Shown piece by piece: positions 10,924-21,225 of a stretch of 64,000 nt of DNA (its first letter is position 1; the number at the start of each line of letters is the position of its first letter). The DNA lies in the NCBI GenBank assembly GCA_950295325.1, contig OX485807.1, positions 26,569,666 to 26,633,665 on the forward strand. The letters run 5' to 3'. Source of the stretch: Polytrichum commune (taxonomy: Eukaryota; Streptophyta; Polytrichopsida; Polytrichales; Polytrichaceae). The notes beneath the pieces were generated by a model. That model ran no database searches, had not been told where the DNA came from, and saw only the letters and a program-made list of their open reading frames with translations. The position numbers and the translations under genes are program-made.

Positions 10924-11150
10924 CAATGATCAGGGAGAACCGGCAGTTAGTTACAGATGCACCGGTTGAGTTTGAGAAATACCCGGTCGAAGTTCAAGAC
11001 TTCAGGCAAGTTATCCATCGTTTTGGAGGAATTTATAGAATATACCCCAATTTAATCAAGCAAAACCGGAGGATGTCAACATGTGACCGGTTGGACTTGC
11101 AAACACTAGGATCTCAACCGATTATGCCTCAAAAATCTCCCCGATCACTG
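10924..11150 (+). mobile_element. hAT-type MITE, best short copy (227 bp)
   Basis: The ends are CAATGATCAGGGAGAACC (left) and AAAATCTCCCCGATCACTG (right). CTTGTGAA at 10,916-10,923 and CTTCTGAA at 11,151-11,158 are an 8-bp duplication with one mismatch. The interior has repeated ACCGGTT motifs (GCACCGGTTGAGTTTGAG, GTGACCGGTTGGACTTG) and no coding capacity. It serves as the reference for the family: CAnTG ends and an 8-bp duplication point to hAT. Confidence 0.75.
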
Positions 11151-11158
11151 CTTCTGAA

Positions 11159-12461
11159 TCCAACGTAAATTTCATGGAATAGTTTGCAGTCCATGTGTTG
11201 TTTAGTTGATTGGACACCGCGATTAGCTTCGAAGATGTCGGATTGGTCTGTTCCCAAGTGTTTTTGAGATGAATCAACCACAAACATGTAGGTGGTCAAG
11301 TTTTGCTGTTGATAGGATGAGAGGTTGGGTGCGTTCTCACTTTGTATGGGACGATTCTCTCTCTCTCTCCACCCAGGTTGCGGTCGCTTGAAAAGGAAGA
11401 AAGAATAGGTAACTTAGTAGCATAATAAAATCGCCTTTTGTACCTTGGTTTCCTTTGCAATGAAATCCTTCATTTTTTGCGCGTCCCCCCCCCCCCCCTC
11501 CTTCTCCATCAACACTTGCACACGGACACGCCTTTGAGGTTTTCTTAAACTATTGGTCCAAAAATGGCTCTAAAGAGTGTGTGGCTATTGCGGGCGCTTC
11601 CAACGTTGTAGTCCAACTTATTAACCCTCCCACATGTATACATGTCCATATGTCTACCATGAGTGCACATGTGTCATGTGGATGAACCAAACAGTTAAAA
11701 AAAACCAACAACTAGTCCCATGGAGGTAAGACGAAAACCACATCACAAACTTTGCTAGAATCAACTCCACAAAATCCAATTGAGAGAGAGAGAGAGATAC
11801 TTGGGGTGGGTGGGTGGGTGGGTGGGTGGGATCACCCTCTTCAAAGCACTACTATCTTGCCAAATACTCCAACATTCCTTTAGAGTTTTAAGGAGTGATT
11901 TTTTATGACGCACATCTATATATTTACACGTTTCATCACATACTCGCAACCAACTTCACCCATTTAGTGATAATCACAAAGGCCCTAACTAAGTCTCCCT
12001 CATATCACAACCAATCAAACCAACAATTTTGGCATAGACATCAAAATTTCAGTGCTTGTAGCCACAACCCAAATGTGAACAAAACTTCCTCATCTCATAT
12101 CCATAGAAAAGCCAAGTTATTGTCCACCTTATGCTTTAATGTAACAAAGCAATTGTCTTATGTGTATCCTATGGCCAAGTATGTAATCCACTTGCATACA
12201 AAAATAAAACATAAGTTGATTCCATTTGGATGCGTCCTTCTTAGCACTCCAAACTTAAAGGATTTGTCTCACATGTGCCCATACAACCATGCATTACCAA
12301 ATGAGCTTAGTGATGTACACAAGGTCTCCACATCAATATTTCACTTGTTATCGAGGTCACAAGTATGAATAATATAACTTTAGTAATGTTGGTGGGGGTC
12401 CAACAATGAGGTGGGTGTCTAGCCCTGGCCACTATAGTGGAGACTTGAATCCAAACATATG
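11159..12461. other. Gene-free stretch with simple repeats
   Basis: It holds a CT tract near 11,347-11,358, a C run at about 11,487-11,499, a GA tract near 11,783-11,796 and a TGGG tandem array at about 11,804-11,829. A 157-residue frame at 11,895-12,368 has no motif I recognise and is not called. Confidence 0.5.
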
Positions 12462-12626
12462 GTTACAGTCCCTCAACATGGTCCACTTTCACTTTACACT
12501 AAATTTTAGGGCCCATCGATTACAAAAATGAATTCCTATTTCTCACGGTATGGCCTTTGGACAATTTTCAAGGGCCCTTACATTTTCATGGTCATGCCGG
12601 CTCTTGGTCTATGTGTAAAGTGGCCC
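12462..12626. mobile_element. Right half of a Harbinger-like MITE, uninterrupted at the nested-insertion site
   Basis: The order CACTTTACACTAAATTTTAG, ACAAAAATGAATTCCTATTT, GGCCTTTGGACAATTTTCAA, GGGCCCTTACATTTTCATGG, CTCTTGGTCTATGTGTAAAG, TGGCCCT matches the outer element at 19,790-20,781 but lacks the insertion found there. The left half has diverged or been lost. Confidence 0.55.
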
Positions 12627-15600
12627 TCCGTATGGGTGTGAATTTATGATAATCATCTACTAATAAAGCACCATATATGATGGTAATTATGGAGTTCTGG
12701 GTCTTTTGGTCTCTAACTTATTGTATCTAGTGCATTTTCCTTTGATGCGGTCATACGTATCATTGAGCATTATTTTCTTGGTGGAATGTAGTTGTTGTCA
12801 TGTCGGGTCCATGCCATTTCATACCCTTGTTGTCACACTGTGGGTGGCTTTTATATATATATACATATATATATATATACACACACACACGTTTGACTGG
12901 AAACACATGAATCTCTCTAGTGCTTTTCGAATTTCCTTGTAGTGTGTGTATGTTATTCTCCAATTGTTACATGCAAGTTTTCCTCTCATCCTTCTAGACC
13001 ACTAAAGCTCTCCTTAAAGTTGCGTAATATCAGCCCTACCTTGCCAAGCAACCCATTTTGGGTCAATGGAAGATTCCTTCCCTACATTAACCCCATCCAA
13101 CTCATTCATCTACAATCAAAATAACTATGAACATCAAGCCAACATAATTATCTACTCTTAGACACACAAGTTGTGCAATTTGGAGATGATTAGAATGTGG
13201 AAAGGCATGTCAAAGTGGGAAGTGGTCATGTTTTTGTTGTGTAGGGAGCTCTTGCGAGGGTGTTGACTCCAATCAATGGTTGTCACTCTAACACAAACTT
13301 TGAATGAACATCAATGATGTTTGTTTTGGTAAAGTAAAATATCTTTTGACGTTTATGTAAAAACGGTCTTTGTGCTCACATTGAATATTCAGTTTAACAA
13401 CTGGACACTCTCCAAATTTCAAGGAGTTCTTTGCATATATGTTGTTAGAAACATGGGACGGCTTACATACTCCAAATGCAAAGTGGCTAGCCTATGTATT
13501 ATGCTATGCACATTTTGGCAAGAGAATTTGTGGAGGTGATCAACTAGGGAATTGTTCCCATTTAGTGGATCACACAAACATTTTTCTCATTTTTTAATTG
13601 AATTTGATTGGTCAAAGGTCTTTTTTGGGGGGATAAAACATGACATTTTTCTTTTGCATCTGTTCCTTCAAATGTTCAAAGGGTTAGTCATGCCCATTTC
13701 CCCCCTCAAAATAGCTCATCTCCCATATTTCAAGATCCTAAGGATATATCCCATTTTTACCTCAAAACTTGTCCATGAGAATTCCACAGCCAACATTGAG
13801 TGAAATGCACTGAAAACAACCCTTTCGTAGGCTTGGGAAGTTAAACGTTGATCAACCATGGGAAGGAGTTCCGTGAGCCCAAGGATCTGAAGGGCATTAT
13901 GCTTGAACAATTTGCTCGAGATTCTTAACTTCAAATTGAATATAATATCTTCTAGACTTTTGGTAGCTCAATCTTTGAGTCTCGTATACACTCTAACCTC
14001 CATAACATCAAGCATTTGGCAACTAAGGTGCACATGATATTAAGGAGGTATGCAATGTTAACATGCATGCATGCATGATAACAGTAAGATTAGTGTAGTG
14101 TGCGACATTATGGAACAACACGAAGCCGACATTGCAACAATGACAATGATGACAACATGATGCGTGTGAGCGTGTGGTTTGAATTCTTTGGTGGATTAAT
14201 TTATTCAATTGTCAAATCGACCACATAGTTTGTTAAAACGATCACACAGAAGCCCCACACAGTCACATGACTTGTCAAAATTTGGATTCCCATCGCACAC
14301 ATGGAAATCATCAAGGTATGAACTCTATATCATAATCAATAAACTTGACCAACTTGGATGACAAGTCAACGCTTAGTCAACACCTTACATATTGAATGTG
14401 GTCGTTTTAACCAGTGTGTGGTCGATTCAAGAACTTCCTTATTTTAATATCAAAACCCATGATATACGGGAGAAAAAATATGATAACAAAGAGAGAGATT
14501 GAAACTGAGGACATATGTTGCCTAGGGTTTCAAGATAGAAGAAAGGGAGTGACAATACATAAGGTGACATTACGGAGGGTTAGTGTGTAGTATCTAAGCA
14601 TCCCAATTGGTGGGTCCGGTGGTTATCCATGCATACAAAAAAAGCTTTGACCATCAAAGTGTTCATGAGGAGGAGATTCTCACAAGCACATGAAAGGGGG
14701 TAAGATAGGAGGAATGGGCAATGGTGGGAGAGAATCTGCACGTCTGTGTTCATTGGAAGGAATGGATAACATGATGAACGAATTATGGCATGCAAGCAAT
14801 TTCCTTTTGGATACATAGACATAACTTAGACTAGACGTAGCGTGCAGGCTTTGAAGGTTGTTGGAGTGGGACACCATGCGGTTTTGTGATTGGCCTTGCT
14901 TGCCATTCCCTTCTCGTGGATGGCGACAACGTCCATGATTAGTGAATGATCGACCACCATCGACAACGGCGGAAGCTTTGGAAAGTCATCATCGGCTTCA
15001 ATATAATACGGTCGGACCTCGTGGAGGATACGACACCCGTTCATACAACACCCTCGATGTTATGACACATTTTGCGAGACCAAACTTTTGAGTCCAAAAC
15101 TCTGTCTTTTATACGACCATGGCGCTCGATAATGCGACATTTAGAATCTCCGTTTTGTCATATCGAAGTGGTAGTTAATGCTGAAATTCCTTTCATCTAT
15201 GTTATGTACATCTAAACTACATCTATTTTCACTTGGGAACTACTTGGGAACTTCACTTCTCATTGGGGGCTTGATGAGAATTAGGGTTACTGGTGTAGAA
15301 TGGACATGGTTAGGTTTGAAGTGGCCTGCAACACCAAAGATCTTTGGACTCCTATTTCAAGAGTTCTTGAGAATATTTGTATTTGTTTGGAGTTATAAGT
15401 TATTATTTCATACCATCTATGTTGCTTAAACTCGTTGTGTGTATATTTTGAGCTCATATTACTTATGTTTTCGTATTCCCTCAATAATACAACAACTTTA
15501 CACCGTTTGTCATATTAATGAGAAGACGACACCTCGATAATACGACCTTTTTTGGGTGTTTCCCAAACGTGTCATACTAAAGAGGGAGAACAATATCATG

Positions 15601-16476
15601 GTATCGCATTCCACAATGTTGTGTAGTTCGACCTCAAAGTTGGTCTCGGAGACAACAATATTACCTTTGAAAAATTCTACATGTTTTATCATCAACTCCA
15701 ACAAGACTGATTTCGACTGGAGCATACACATCTACTAAGACCGCTAAGTTTGACTTGTTGGGGGTTTAAGAGTTAAAATATGACGATGTTTTGTGAGGAG
15801 TGGAAGCCAACAAATGACGCGTGTAATAAAGTCAAAGAAGGAGGTGAAAATCCATGCCATGCCCACACTAGCACTAGCAACTAGTCCACAACAGTGGGAG
15901 AGTTTCCATCTGGATAGGAGTTAGTGTCTTGTATGCACTGGCTAAATTATAGTATGTGACATCTAATGAGGTCATTGTGAGCAACACAAAAAATCCTTAC
16001 TCGTAATAATAAAATTTGGAAAGAGGTGTATTTTTCCTATCAAAAGGGACTCCTCCTATTGCTTAGGACCAATAGCTGACCCTAATATGGACATGGTATC
16101 ACAATGTTTTGCATTGCTCAATGCCGAGTGCTCAAGATGTGTAAGATAAAAACACAAGTCTAATGATTTTGAAGCTTGGTCAATGTAATAAAGGGGGTAA
16201 ATATAGTGTGAAATGTGGACCTTACAAAAGAGCATTCTTGTTCTCGTGCGTGGGATGCAATTTAATTGCAATCATATTTGTCGAGATTTTCCCCCACAAA
16301 TGAGACAGAAGGAACTCCAAATTCATTTAAAGTGCTCCGAGAAACAAGAAGTCAAAAGGCTAGATACCAGGACAAGAGATTAAGACATATAGTCGAGGAC
16401 AAACTTGTGTATGGAGAGGGCCCTGTTCGGATCTAGCCTTTTACCCTCATAAATTTATAAAAAAAATGATGTACAC
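12627..16476. other. Gene-free stretch
   Basis: No gene is supportable. There is a TA/CA microsatellite at about 12,850-12,890 and a CATG tract near 14,063-14,078. Two places (about 15,045-15,130 and 15,520-15,600) contain CTCGATAATACGAC-like words that recall pogo/Tigger-type ends, but no paired terminal repeats could be fixed. Confidence 0.4.
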
Positions 16477-16479
16477 TAA

Positions 16480-17579
16480 GGGCCGGTGTACACTATGGAC
16501 CATGAGGTCGGACCATGGAAGATGGCCTTTGTCCGACTTCCATGGTTCGACTTCATTAAAAATTAGTTTTGAGAGCCTTGGGCCTCTCACTAGGTGTAAA
16601 GAAGAATGACCACGCACCAAAAAATGAAGGTGCTGATTTTTTTTTAAATACATGCTCAAAAAGGGTAATTTTGAAAAAAAATCAAGTTTGATCATTCCTT
16701 GTCTTCTCTTGGGCTTCACTTGTCTTCACTTCTTGTTAAATGTGTCAAAGATGTGGCTTGCAAATCTTCTCACAATAATTTTTACAAAAAAAATGAGCGA
16801 TTTAATTTGTACATGTTCAATGTAATTTACATGTGACATGTACCTTGTGTTGTCACTACACTAAATAGGATATTTAAAGTTTGATTATATTTAATGTTGT
16901 TACCACCCTACCTTGCTCAACAATAATTTTCAATTCTTTGATAATTAGTGTTAGAAGATTTCCCATTGCGCTTCTTCTGACCACCTTGATCTACAATCAC
17001 TAAACCACTATAGATTTTTCTTTCTTGTTTTTCGACTCTATGTTTTAAACATTTTGGGGCGTGTAATATACCGTTGGAAATGTATTTTCAAGACCTTTCC
17101 AACGGTATATTACAAGCCCCAAAATTCCAAACATTGCAGTTGGTAGACCCAAAAAAACAAATCTGCACTTGAATTCTTGAGTTCTAGATGTCCCACGTTG
17201 TTTGGTGAAACACGTGTGGGCTGGTTTAAGGGGTAGGGCAAGGTAAATCAGGTATGTCTTATGGGATATGGTATAATTAGGGCACATAAAAGGTAGATTC
17301 ATTAAAGAGTTATTGAAATGGTATTTCTTTGACATATATGGGCCCTTGCCTTTTCCTACCATATCACCTCTCTTGCCTCTCTCACCGCAAAACCCGTTGG
17401 ACCATGTCAGTGCATTTATTAAGCCATAAAAATTGTACTTTGGGGACCTCGACGTTCATGGTCCCTCTGCCATTTTTTCCTTAGTGTAAACCGAAGTTGT
17501 CCCGGGACAACTTCAACAACCAATCAACTGCTTTGCTGAGCCCAGGTCCAACTTCATGGTCTGAAGTGTAAACCGCCCC
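16480..17579. mobile_element. Harbinger-like non-autonomous element A
   Basis: The left end GGGCCGGTGTACACTATGG, followed by ACCATGAGG, is mirrored by CCTCATGG-like and CTGAAGTGTAAACCGCCCC sequence at the right end, with mismatches. TAA lies on the left (16,477-16,479) and TTA on the right (17,580-17,582). The element is about 1.1 kb. An internal short inverted repeat is seen at about 17,067-17,114 around CCGTTGGAAATG / CCTTTCCAACGG. No transposase frame is present. Confidence 0.5.
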
Positions 17580-17582
17580 TTA

Positions 17583-17828
17583 GGGGCGGTTTACACTTGA
17601 GGCCAAGACCAATTTTTCTTGAGGTTAAGTCAATGAGATTTCAATCCCTATTAGTCTTCAGGTTGGTCCCATGTACTCATTAGAATATGGTTATAACAAA
17701 GGTCAATCTTCGATGTCTAATGGCCTTGAGGCCAAAGGAGGAGGTTGTTACATATGCCTCAAACGAAACAGAAGAAGGGAGGGAGACGTTTAGATTTCTA
17801 GTGAATCAAATGGTCTAAACTGCTTCAA

Positions 17829-17888
<60 letters not shown>

Positions 17889-18202
17889 ATTTTATAATCA
17901 AATATGACATTGGTCCCAAGGCCAAGAATCAACCTTGCAAGAATAATGCACTCCTTTGCTTGAGATCGACCCATGTCAGATCATGTCTTTTTCGAATAAA
18001 AATTTCTTTTGGAAAAAGATTGGACTTTCCCTAGGTGTGATGTGGTTGGGATCAATTTCAAAATTAGCACAAGGATATATTTCAACTCAATCAATTGATT
18101 ATGAAGAATTAAAAAGATTACGCCTTCCAACTAACCAATGAGAAGCACCAATTCTAGCCTTATGACACAAAAAACGGTCCTGACTTCTAGTGTAAACCAA
18201 TC
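17583..18202. mobile_element. Harbinger-like non-autonomous element B with an AT-rich captured-looking ORF
   Basis: The left end GGGGCGGTTTACACTTGAG is mirrored by CTTCTAGTGTAAACCAATC at the right end. TTA flanks both sides (17,580-17,582 and 18,203-18,205), the target of PIF/Harbinger elements. Inside are a CA/TA microsatellite (about 17,833-17,887) and, at 17,983-18,141, a clean short frame of organelle-like composition. B abuts element A directly, sharing the TTA. Confidence 0.6.
17983..18141 (+). other. 52-codon AT-rich ORF, possibly of plastid or mitochondrial origin
   Basis: From an ATG at 17,983 to TGA at 18,139-18,141 the frame has 52 residues. It starts MSFSNKNFFWKKIGLSLGVM, contains GYISTQSIDYEELKRL and ends RLPTNQ. 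It has a short basic start, one hydrophobic stretch (IGLSLGVMWLGSI) and a charged tail. Third positions are strongly A/T, unlike the host exons here. The shape is that of a small organellar membrane protein gene, but I do not recognise it. It lies inside a Harbinger-like element. It could also be a chance frame. Confidence 0.3.
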
Positions 18203-18419
18203 TTAATGTATGTGGCTCTATTGTGGGGCGCATTACCAACAAATTTGTACTTGCAAACGAATTGTCATGGTTGATGGTGGGGTCAATCTTCCAAACCACA
18301 ACCTATCATTGGTTCATGTCTTGGACTCGGGAAGAAATTGAAGTGATTTTTATCCTTAGTGGTCTTGGTGTAGGCGGGTAATGCACATTACACAATTTTT
18401 GAATACATGAGCGCAATTT

Positions 18420-18575
18420 GAATAGCATGGGTGGCCATGGGTGGGCACATGTCATGCTATGTGTGGGCATGGGTGGGCATGGGTGCGCACGTGTCATGCT
18501 ATGTGTGGGCATGGGTGGGCATGGGTGCGCACGTGTCATGCTATGTGTGGGCATGGGTGGGCATAGGTCGCTGCT
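18420..18575. repeat. 42-bp minisatellite, about 3.5 copies
   Basis: The unit begins GGGCATGGGTGGGCATGGGT and continues GCGCACGTGTCATGCTATGT, then GT. Later copies are nearly identical. Because 42 is a multiple of three, both strands show repetitive open frames (for example GMGGHGCARVMLCV). These are by-products of the repeat and not genes. Confidence 0.85.
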
Positions 18576-19786
18576 GATGGGCATGGTTTGGGTATGGGTG
18601 CAATTTAAAGGAAAATGTGTGGGCTCTGGTGCAAATACAACATACAATTCTATGTAATATATAGTGTTTTTACTGACCATCTCTACAAATGATTCTTCTT
18701 CTTCTTCTTCTTTTCCAATCCTTCAAACTATGTTTTACATAAGTTAGTTTGAGCCTTGGGACACCATTTTCTTATATGATACCTTGACATAAATTGCTTA
18801 TTCACAACCAAAATCTTGCACATGGACTTATGCCATGTCAAGATGTTACATTTAGATCTTAACTCTATGAATGCGATCTTCGTGTGCTTTGCAACAACTT
18901 TCATTTTGTGCAAATGACATTCAAGCATGGGAAATCATTCATATGAAATTTTCTCACCTTCAAGAAACACTCGGTGACCTCTAAGGGTAGACCACAAGTT
19001 AACCACCACTTTTCTTCACGATCATGTGGAAGAGGGAACATCTTTAGCATTACAATCCGAGGCCAACAAGGATATATATATATATTTGAATCCAAGACCT
19101 AAACTAATGATAGTTTGGAAGGATGACTTGCACCATCAATGTCAACCACAATTTGCAAACTACAAGTGCATACAAAAAAAAATTGTAGTTATGGCTTATT
19201 GTGATGGTTAAGGTAGAAACACTCAATTCCATCAAGGACCCAATTCTAACACCTATATTTTGAAGGGCCCTTTACCATACAATGATAGTTGTGATTTATT
19301 CTATGTTGTACACTACACAAAGGAATTGTAGTACCTTAAGGCACTATCGTCTTTAAGGTACTTATATGGTTTACAATATGATCTTTAAGGTACATAACGT
19401 CCCACACAAGACAAATTAGAGTTGGACCACCTATTCCTGAGTAGGACCCCATCAGTAATCTATAGGGTACTGGAATTTCGATCAAGTCGGAATCAATAGT
19501 GCCACGACACATGTCCTTGATTTTGAGTACTAAAGTGAAGAGGAATTCGTCTCAAAATGAGTAGTTATGGTAGACACAAGACATTAGTAATATGTTTGGA
19601 CTACCTTTTGGCTTCAAAAATTCATAGTATTTTCACTTTAAGGAATATAATTACTAAAAAAACTGCAATCCTTATGATTTCTATCTTCCTACATGGAAAT
19701 GTTTTTGCACCACCTTATACTTCCCTAGATATGGAGAAAATCCTCTTAAATAGTTGGTTATAGGCACCTCTACTATATCCATCAAC
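18576..19786. other. Gene-free stretch
   Basis: I see a CTT microsatellite at about 18,692-18,714 and a short TA tract near 19,072-19,084. There is nothing else I can support. Confidence 0.45.
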
Positions 19787-19789
19787 TAA

Positions 19790-20781
19790 GGGCCACTTTA
19801 CACTAGAGCTTGAGGGCTCTTGACCTGTTTATATCATGATGTGATTGTTCAAGAAGCCGAGACGGTCCAAGTTCACTTTACGCTAGACCCTAAGGGACCC
19901 AAAAAAATCCAACTTGATGAAAATGTACATGGTGTCCTACATGGCACAAGTGGATACTGTTTCATGGTCTTCCAAGTATTTCATTTCATTAGGCCCCTCC
20001 AAATGAGGTGGGTTCAACACAAAACTAGGATTTGTGGCAAACAACTAAATTGCCATTAGCTAGAACTACAATATTGTCATGGCGGGGTTCCGGATTACCT
20101 ACTATTTTGGATTGTCCATAAAACATGTTACAGTCCCTTGGCAAGGTCCACTTTCACTTTACACTAAGCTTGAAGGTCCATCAGTTACAAAATTGGATTT
20201 CTATTTTTCACGGTTACAAACATTGGATAATTCTCAAGGGCACTTAGGGCCAACTTCAGACACAAGCCAAGAGCTGTGACCATGAAATTGTGAGAGCCCG
20301 AAAGAAAGTGTCCAAAGGCCATCCCAACACACCTCCAAAATCATGTAATGTGGTCATGGATCCTCAAGTGTACTGTGAAGTCATATGTGACCGGGCCATC
20401 AACCAAATGCTATTTCAATGAATTTCTATTCATGCAGGTCATAAAATAAAATAAATCAACAGTTGTGAACATTCGGAGTGCCATGGTTTCCCAATTTTGT
20501 GTTAGGCCTACCTCCAAGAGATGGTTTTTGAAAATAGTCCAAGTGACCATGAAACATGATCCGTTCGATGCCATGTAGGAATCCATGCAGACTTTACATC
20601 CATCTTGCATTCACATACTCCGTTGGTCCCTCAAGCGTTGTGTGAAGCAAACTTGGACCGGCTCCGCCTTTTCCACCAATGGGAGTGCTTGAAGTGCAAT
20701 GGTCACGGGCTCTCAGTCTCGTGCGTGAAGAGGCCTTAGATTTTCATGGACATGACTCTTGGTCCGTGTGTAAAGTGGGCC
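19790..20781. mobile_element. Harbinger-like MITE (outer), interrupted by a second MITE
   Basis: The ends are GGGCCACTTTACACTAGAG (left) and GTCCGTGTGTAAAGTGGGCC (right). TAA flanks it at 19,787-19,789 and 20,782-20,784. After removing the inner element and its duplicated TTA the outer element would be about 500 bp. The uninterrupted relative at 12,462-12,626 confirms the break point. No coding frame is present. Confidence 0.7.
20247..20735. mobile_element. Harbinger-like MITE (inner), nested
   Basis: The 489-bp element begins GGGCCAACTTCAGACACAAG and ends TCTCGTGCGTGAAGAGGCC. TTA flanks both ends (20,244-20,246 and 20,736-20,738). It is the same family as 58,884-59,381 and, inverted, 60,074-60,540. 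Confidence 0.75.
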
Positions 20782-20841
20782 TAATATCCAAAGGTAGTTG
20801 TGGTCTATCTTATTGAGACCATGTAAGGGCCACATACCATT

Positions 20842-21225
20842 AAGGTAGGGGTGGCAATTTCCGTCCAAATTTCAAATGTGCCTAGTTGGGATGCTGAAAC
20901 TTTTTTTAAATAAATAAATAAATAAATTTTGAGCGCTCCGCAAAGCTGGTGCAAGAGCAACTATGAAAAAATCAAAATTTTCCAGCATGTTTATGATTTC
21001 CTACAATTTTTTTAAAGGAAACCTTGTAGAGTGACCAACACTCGCACATAGGGTACGTGGTATATCCACAGGGTGGATTTCTAAAACCGACCGCTGGTAG
21101 CATTAAACCGACCGTTGGTAGCCAATGAAATGTTGGTAGCGCTGTGAACGGTAAAAGCACCTAAATAGGTGCTTCCGACATAGGGTCGACTTTAGGACCC
21201 GCACGGAAATTGCCACCCCTACCTT
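20842..21225. mobile_element. MITE with AAGGTAGGGGTGGCAATTTC ends
   Basis: The left end AAGGTAGGGGTGGCAATTTC is matched by the inverted right end GAAATTGCCACCCCTACCTT. A (TAGGGGTGGCAA) core is common in plant hAT elements, but I find no clear 8-bp duplication. The interior contains a TAAA microsatellite (about 20,906-20,926) and GACCGTTGGTAG-type repeats. Confidence 0.6.

Noticed and set aside
10526-10969. Several frames spanning the N run
   Set aside because: They are open only because N codons contain no stops.
11895-12368. 157-residue plus-strand frame
   Set aside because: It has no recognisable motif, low-complexity His/Asn/Ser composition and no splice or homologue support. It remains possible but is unsupported.
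15045-15600. Pogo/Tigger MITE suggested by CTCGATAATACGAC words
   Set aside because: The words occur in the same orientation at both places and no paired inverted ends or TA flanks could be fixed.
18306-18680. Proline/histidine-rich 124-residue minus-strand protein
   Set aside because: It is a translation of the 42-bp minisatellite.
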